A DNA stretch of 17,371 nucleotides from an uncultured Bacteroidales bacterium. GTDB taxonomy: Bacteria > Bacteroidota > Bacteroidia > Bacteroidales > Paludibacteraceae. This document shows, piece by piece, positions 14,714 to 17,371 of this stretch. Position numbers and translations under genes: made by a program. Below the pieces are notes generated by a model. It ran no database searches and was not told where the DNA came from. It was given only the letters and a program-made list of their open reading frames with translations. The stretch is from positions 1 through 17,371 of the forward strand of contig CAIWIS010000590.1 in NCBI GenBank assembly GCA_903912795.1. Reading direction: 5' to 3'. Within the stretch, counting starts at the first letter, position 1; the number at the start of each line of letters is the position of its first letter.

Positions 14714-15436
14714 TCACTCAATAATTTGAATTTTGACAGATTTCACAATCGTTTTTGCCGTTGTAATCTTTTCCAAATCGGAATAAATTCGTCCGTTTGT
14801 ACCATCTGAGCTACTTCGTCCAATAAGATTTAATTCAGATGAGGTTTGAAAAGGATAAATGGTATCTGCATAAATCACTGCTGGTTGTCCACTTCCCATT
14901 TCACCACCCGAATAATTGTCATCGCCTATTTTTGCGGTTTTTGGAAAATACGTATTAAAATCAATTGAATGATTAAATTCAGCTTTGATAACTACGGGTG
15001 TTGTAAAATCAGACAACAGAATTTTCAGCTGCTTATTTGATTTTGGAGTTGCACTTGTTTGAGCATCCGTAAATGGTTGCTTTTTAGTTGGTAAATACAA
15101 ACCATCGTCGTAAACAACGCCCCGTTGATAACACCAGTGTGGTAAAGCTTCTTTCCTTCGATTTCCATCGCTCGACACCCATCCCTGAGTGGCAATTTTC
15201 TCTGTAACATAAATTGTTGAAAGGTATTTACCATCAATATCCTCAAGCCAGATTGCAAATTGTGGCGGATTATCTTTCTTTATCCCTAAAAACATAGGGA
15301 ATTCATGTGTCCAGTTTTCACCAGTTTCAACCTGAATACGTACATCGCCCTGAGCAAATGTAAGAGGTTCTTCGTCCTTGCATGAAGTGGACAATAAAAG
15401 AAGTCCCAATAAGCATAATTGAATTTTCATTTTCAT
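14714..15436 (-). CDS. Lipoprotein of unknown function
   Basis: With the start at 15436 the product has 240 residues. It begins MKMKIQLCLLGLLLLSTSCK, a lipoprotein signal with the lipid-anchored Cys at 19 (lipobox LSTSC), followed by the acidic KDEEP that in Bacteroidota favours outer-membrane or surface placement. The mature part looks like a beta-rich single domain: ENWTHEFPMFLGI, PQFAIWLEDIDGKYLSTIYV, HWCYQRG, and near the end a Gly/Ser-rich NYSGGEMGSGQPAVIYAD. The AIWLEDIDGKYLSTI stretch faintly recalls DUF2271-type proteins, but I do not recognise the family with confidence. The open frame reaches an ATG at 15487, but those 17 extra residues would disrupt the signal peptide, so the internal ATG is chosen. 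It follows the two membrane-protein genes on the same strand, with no promoter seen in between. Confidence 0.75.
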   Translation of the reverse strand: MKMKIQLCLLGLLLLSTSCKDEEPLTFAQGDVRIQVETGENWTHEFPMFLGIKKDNPPQFAIWLEDIDGKYLSTIYVTEKIATQGWVSSDGNRRKEALPHWCYQRGVVYDDGLYLPTKKQPFTDAQTSATPKSNKQLKILLSDFTTPVVIKAEFNHSIDFNTYFPKTAKIGDDNYSGGEMGSGQPAVIYADTIYPFQTSSELNLIGRSSSDGTNGRIYSDLEKITTAKTIVKSVKIQIIE

Positions 15437-15455
15437 GTGTTTATAATTGATTTTT

Positions 15456-15527
15456 TTAGTTGACACATGGAACTCGCACATAAACATTGCCTTGTGTGTC
15501 TAAGTCTATTTTTCGTGCTCGTTTCAT
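15456..15527 (-). CDS. Possible 23-residue small ORF
   Basis: An ATG at 15527 opens MKRARKIDLDTQGNVYVRVP and ends three residues later, at a TAA at 15456. It sits between the truncated membrane gene (stop 15534) and the lipoprotein start (15436), fitting tightly without overlapping either. The composition is protein-like (basic start, alternating KIDLDTQGNVYVRV), but with only 23 codons it may be chance or a remnant. Confidence 0.25.
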   Translation of the reverse strand: MKRARKIDLDTQGNVYVRVPCVN

Positions 15528-15533
15528 TGTAAA

Positions 15534-15839
15534 TTATTGTTTTATAGAATTGTATTTGATGTTTTTCAGACTGAACATGCCGTAACATAAATCGCCTCCA
15601 GGATAATTATAAACTAACTCAGCTTGCGACGGAAGATAATACCCATTGACAGATTTATATGCTTTTAAAGGTGTTTGCCAAGGGACGCAGTTCATTGTAC
15701 CATTTAGCCACAGAATACCCATAGGTTTCGAAATTGGTGTTTGTAGTTGGTTCATTTCGGCAATTTGAAAAGCCTTCAGAAAACCCATTATGTGAATCAG
15801 TCCGTGTAAGAGAATTAAAATAAAAAATAAGTGTTTCAT
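15534..15839 (-). pseudogene. Internally deleted membrane-protein gene (DUF6544-like ends joined in frame)
   Basis: This 101-codon open frame joins two ends of what I remember as a much larger Bacteroidota membrane protein of roughly 350 residues (DUF6544 family). Residues 1-45 (MKHLFFILILLHGLIHIMGF, AFQIAE, then ISKPMGILWL) are the typical N-terminal helix and the start of the second. Residues 47-97 (VPWQTPLKAYKSVNGYYLPS, YNYPGGDLCYGMFSLKNIKY) are the typical C-terminal soluble end. The middle helices and most of the soluble domain are missing, with the junction near 15700-15710. The frame is kept, so a short one-helix protein could still be made. It starts 5 bp after the upstream gene ends. 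The function of the parent family is unknown. The call depends on recall of the family and needs alignment. Confidence 0.55.
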
Positions 15840-15844
15840 ATTAA

Positions 15845-16273
15845 TTACAAATTTGAAAATGCATGATCGTATTGCTTTTCGAATGCTGACAAAGAAATGG
15901 ATATTTTATCTACCAAAATCATAAACACATAAATAAAGCCAATGATAAACCCAAAGCTTGCGGGAATAATCAGACAAAAATCATAATTATGACTCCAAAC
16001 CACACATACAAAAACAAGTACAGAACCAAAAACATAAATTCCACTTATACTTAAGCCTAGTAATTGACCCCAATTCCGATCTTTTAAAATTCCATAACCT
16101 GCCATAACCGACAGTGGCGCAGTAACCAATATATCTGCCCACGGAATAAGCACCTTTATCAGTTCACTTTGCTCGAAAATACTGCCTTCGCCCCAGGTGC
16201 ACAATCCACCAACCAAGGCAAAAATCCCAATCAAAATAAACAGGATTCCAAAAATATAGTTTGTTTTATTCAT
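15845..16273 (-). CDS. Four-helix integral membrane protein, unknown function
   Basis: The 142-residue protein has four predicted membrane helices near residues 7-26, 43-63, 70-93 and 100-121, with short loops (RNWGQ between helices 2 and 3) and a charged cytoplasmic-type tail (DKISISLSAFEKQYDHAFSN). I do not recognise a family or catalytic residues. The gene is first of a likely operon with the truncated membrane gene 5 bp downstream and possibly the lipoprotein. A promoter fits at 16307-16338. Confidence 0.7.
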   Translation of the reverse strand: MNKTNYIFGILFILIGIFALVGGLCTWGEGSIFEQSELIKVLIPWADILVTAPLSVMAGYGILKDRNWGQLLGLSISGIYVFGSVLVFVCVVWSHNYDFCLIIPASFGFIIGFIYVFMILVDKISISLSAFEKQYDHAFSNL

Positions 16274-16306
16274 ATTATTGCTTCAATTATTCATTTTAAA
16301 TTGACA

Positions 16307-16338
16307 CAAAAGTATTTCAACAAAAAAGCATCCACAAG
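16307..16338 (-). promoter_or_regulatory. Promoter of the four-helix membrane-protein gene
   Basis: The minus strand has TACTTTTG (TAnnTTTG) at 16314-16307 and CTTG at 16338-16335, separated by 20 bp. The start of transcription would fall near 16300, giving a leader of about 27 nt before the ATG at 16273. Confidence 0.55.
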
Positions 16339-16357
16339 TATTAGATTGTGAATGCTT
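16326..16357 (-). promoter_or_regulatory. Palindrome over the -33 element; operator or minus-strand terminator
   Basis: AAGCATCCACAA (16326-16337) and TTGTGAATGCTT (16346-16357) are complementary at 11 of 12 positions with an 8-base loop. It covers the -33 element of the promoter just described, which suits an operator. In minus-strand RNA the stem is followed by six U, which also fits a rho-independent terminator for something transcribed from the right, although no minus-strand gene is visible there. Confidence 0.45.
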
Positions 16358-16594
16358 AAATTGCTATGTTGAATGACAGAAAAATGATATTGGAAGAGTT
16401 TACAGCATTATGCCGCCTTCAATAATTAAATTGAACCCCTTTCGGGGTTCTTTTGCGAATACACCCATTTCAACCCATGCATTTCATACATGGCTATTTA
16501 CATTTAACTGCCTCGCAGTTAAGACTTTTTGAAGTTTGTTGACAACTCACTTCAAATAAGGTACCTAAAGTATATTTAAATAAATTAGAATAAG
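16358..16594. repeat. Non-coding region with a three-hairpin, REP-like cluster
   Basis: This is most of the 344-bp gap at the strand switch. Three compact hairpins follow one another. GAACCCC (16433-16439) pairs with GGGGTTC (16444-16450), followed by TTTT on the plus strand, so it could act as a terminator. CCATGCAT (16475-16482) pairs with ATACATGG (16486-16493) around loop TTC, with one mismatch that is a U-G wobble in minus-strand RNA. TTAACTGC (16504-16511) pairs perfectly with GCAGTTAA (16515-16522) around CTC. The arrangement, with a GGCTATTTACATTTAAC spacer, resembles repetitive extragenic palindromes I have seen in Bacteroidota. No credible gene is present; a 19-codon frame at 16366-16425 is the only ORF of note. 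Confidence 0.55.
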
Positions 16595-16602
16595 TATATT
16601 TG
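16595..16602 (+). promoter_or_regulatory. -7 element for the plus-strand ATPase gene
   Basis: TATATTTG at 16595-16602 matches TAnnTTTG, 15 bp before the ATG at 16618, so the leader would be only about 10 nt. A -33 TTTG is not clear; AT-rich TATTTAAA lies at about the right distance. Confidence 0.45.
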
Positions 16603-16617
16603 CAAAAAAATAGTATT

Positions 16618-17371
16618 ATGGCTAAAATATATTCATTAAAGATTTCCAATTACCGAGGAATCCAAAGTTTTGAACAAGTCTTTGGACAGTCAAATTTTAT
16701 CTGTTTAATAGGACGTGGAGATTCTGGTAAAACTACGATTCTAAATGCAATATATTGCGCCTTGAATCCAAATTGGAATCTTAGTTTTTATGATACTGAT
16801 TTCTATAATGGAGATATTGAGAGTCCAATAATCATTGAAGTGAGTTTGTACGATTTGCCAGATGAATTACTATCACAGAGTAAATATGGATTGCATAAAA
16901 GACTTTTGAATTCAAAAAGTGAAATTATTGATGATTTAAGTCAAGAAGATTCACCTGATAATAAAGATATTTTGACTATCAGATTAGTGGTTAACAAAGA
17001 TTTAGAACCTAAATGGTATATTATCAATGAAAGAGATAAACCTGATTTTGTTGAAATGAAAACTTCTGATAGAGCGAAGCTAAATGTTTTCTATATCTCC
17101 GACTTTTTAGATAGACATTTTTCTTGGAGTAAAGGAAATCCTTTATATTTATTACTTAAGAAAGCTGGAGCAACTGAAAACAATGATGATGTTATCATAG
17201 ATGCATTTAGAAACGCAAAAAAACAAATAGATAATAGTTCCTTTGATCATCTAAATGAAGTTTTAAATCAAGTAAAAGAAAACGCTAAAAGTTATGGAAT
17301 TGACATTACTGATGTAAATACGACAATAGACTTTAAAGATATTTCTATTAATGAAGGAAAAGTTTGTTTGC
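16618..17371 (+). CDS. AAA/ABC-type ATPase, OLD-nuclease-like N-terminal part (cut by window)
   Basis: Only the first 251 codons are visible; the gene continues past the right edge without a stop. The product begins MAKIYSLKISNYRGIQSFEQ, the usual first strands of RecF/SMC/OLD-type ATPases (a KIxNYRGI edge). Walker A follows at residues 32-39, GRGDSGKT, and then TILNAIYCALNPNWNLSFYDTDFYNG. The GRGDSGKT loop followed by a Tyr/Trp-rich region, then IIIEVSLYDLPDELL, recalls ATP-dependent endonucleases of the OLD family that end in a Toprim nuclease domain. The signature motif, Walker B and any nuclease domain would lie beyond the edge, so nuclease activity is not shown. Such genes are frequent in phage-defence loci, including Gabija, where a helicase gene follows. 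It is the only plus-strand gene and lies next to a hairpin cluster, consistent with an island boundary. Codon use is AT-rich like its surroundings. Confidence 0.75.
   Translation, partial: MAKIYSLKISNYRGIQSFEQVFGQSNFICLIGRGDSGKTTILNAIYCALNPNWNLSFYDTDFYNGDIESPIIIEVSLYDLPDELLSQSKYGLHKRLLNSKSEIIDDLSQEDSPDNKDILTIRLVVNKDLEPKWYIINERDKPDFVEMKTSDRAKLNVFYISDFLDRHFSWSKGNPLYLLLKKAGATENNDDVIIDAFRNAKKQIDNSSFDHLNEVLNQVKENAKSYGIDITDVNTTIDFKDISINEGKVCL

Noticed and set aside
14290..14724. 144-codon plus-strand frame opposite the ABC ATPase
   Set aside because: Long enough to look at, but the minus strand holds an ATPase with every motif intact. The plus-strand product has an erratic composition and ends in the promoter of the ATPase.
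15437..15487. Lipoprotein start at 15487
   Set aside because: It would place 17 polar residues before the lipoprotein signal; starting at 15436 gives a standard signal with Cys at 19.
16366..16425. 19-codon plus-strand frame just before the GAACCCC hairpin
   Set aside because: It ends 7 nt before a hairpin with a T run, which looked like the tail of a gene, but the peptide MLNDRKMILEEFTALCRLQ is too short to assign and could be chance.
1..17371. tRNA, rRNA, CRISPR array, complete insertion sequence or integrase
   Set aside because: I looked for regularly spaced repeats, cloverleaf-like ends, rRNA-like stretches and transposase motifs on both strands and found none I could support.

Overview
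The window comes from a Bacteroidota genome, most likely the Bacteroidales/Marinilabiliales side. Four things point there. Recognisable promoters carry the Bacteroidota -7 element TAnnTTTG (mostly TATCTTTG). The DNA is AT-rich with A-rich start regions. The genes encode a Bacteroides-type fucose locus and a TPR-protein/outer-membrane-barrel pair. All genes except the last lie on the minus strand.

Positions 1-6390 hold an L-fucose utilisation locus. In transcription order (right to left) it reads: DUF718/RhaM-type mutarotase, FucP fucose/H+ symporter, FucR (GntR-type regulator with a sugar-binding-like C-terminal domain), FucI L-fucose isomerase, and a FGGY sugar kinase that runs off the left edge. 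Together they import L-fucose, equilibrate its anomers, isomerise it to L-fuculose and phosphorylate it. The aldolase (FucA) is not in the window. A promoter with a 32-bp palindrome lies ahead of the mutarotase, and a second 32-bp palindrome with the same GTTGC/GCAAC outer half-sites covers the kinase promoter. These are the best candidate FucR operators. C-rich inverted-repeat elements flank fucI on both sides.

Positions 6434-11800 look like one operon: a zinc-ribbon NUDIX hydrolase, a 1010-residue exported TPR protein, and a 586-residue outer-membrane beta-barrel. The NUDIX start is moved to 11800 because a promoter occupies the upstream part of the longer open frame.

Positions 12107-14706 hold a small exported protein and a two-gene ABC-2 exporter (ATPase and permease overlapping by 4 bp). 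The exporter is visibly richer in G+C than its neighbours. Positions 14714-16314 hold a lipoprotein, a 101-codon gene that looks like a membrane protein gene (DUF6544-like) with its middle deleted in frame, and a four-helix membrane protein.

Positions 16274-16617 are non-coding and contain a palindrome over a promoter and a cluster of three hairpins of REP type. From 16618 a plus-strand gene begins with its own promoter. It encodes the N-terminal part of an AAA/ABC-type ATPase resembling OLD-family nucleases, is cut by the right edge, and could be the first gene of a defence locus.
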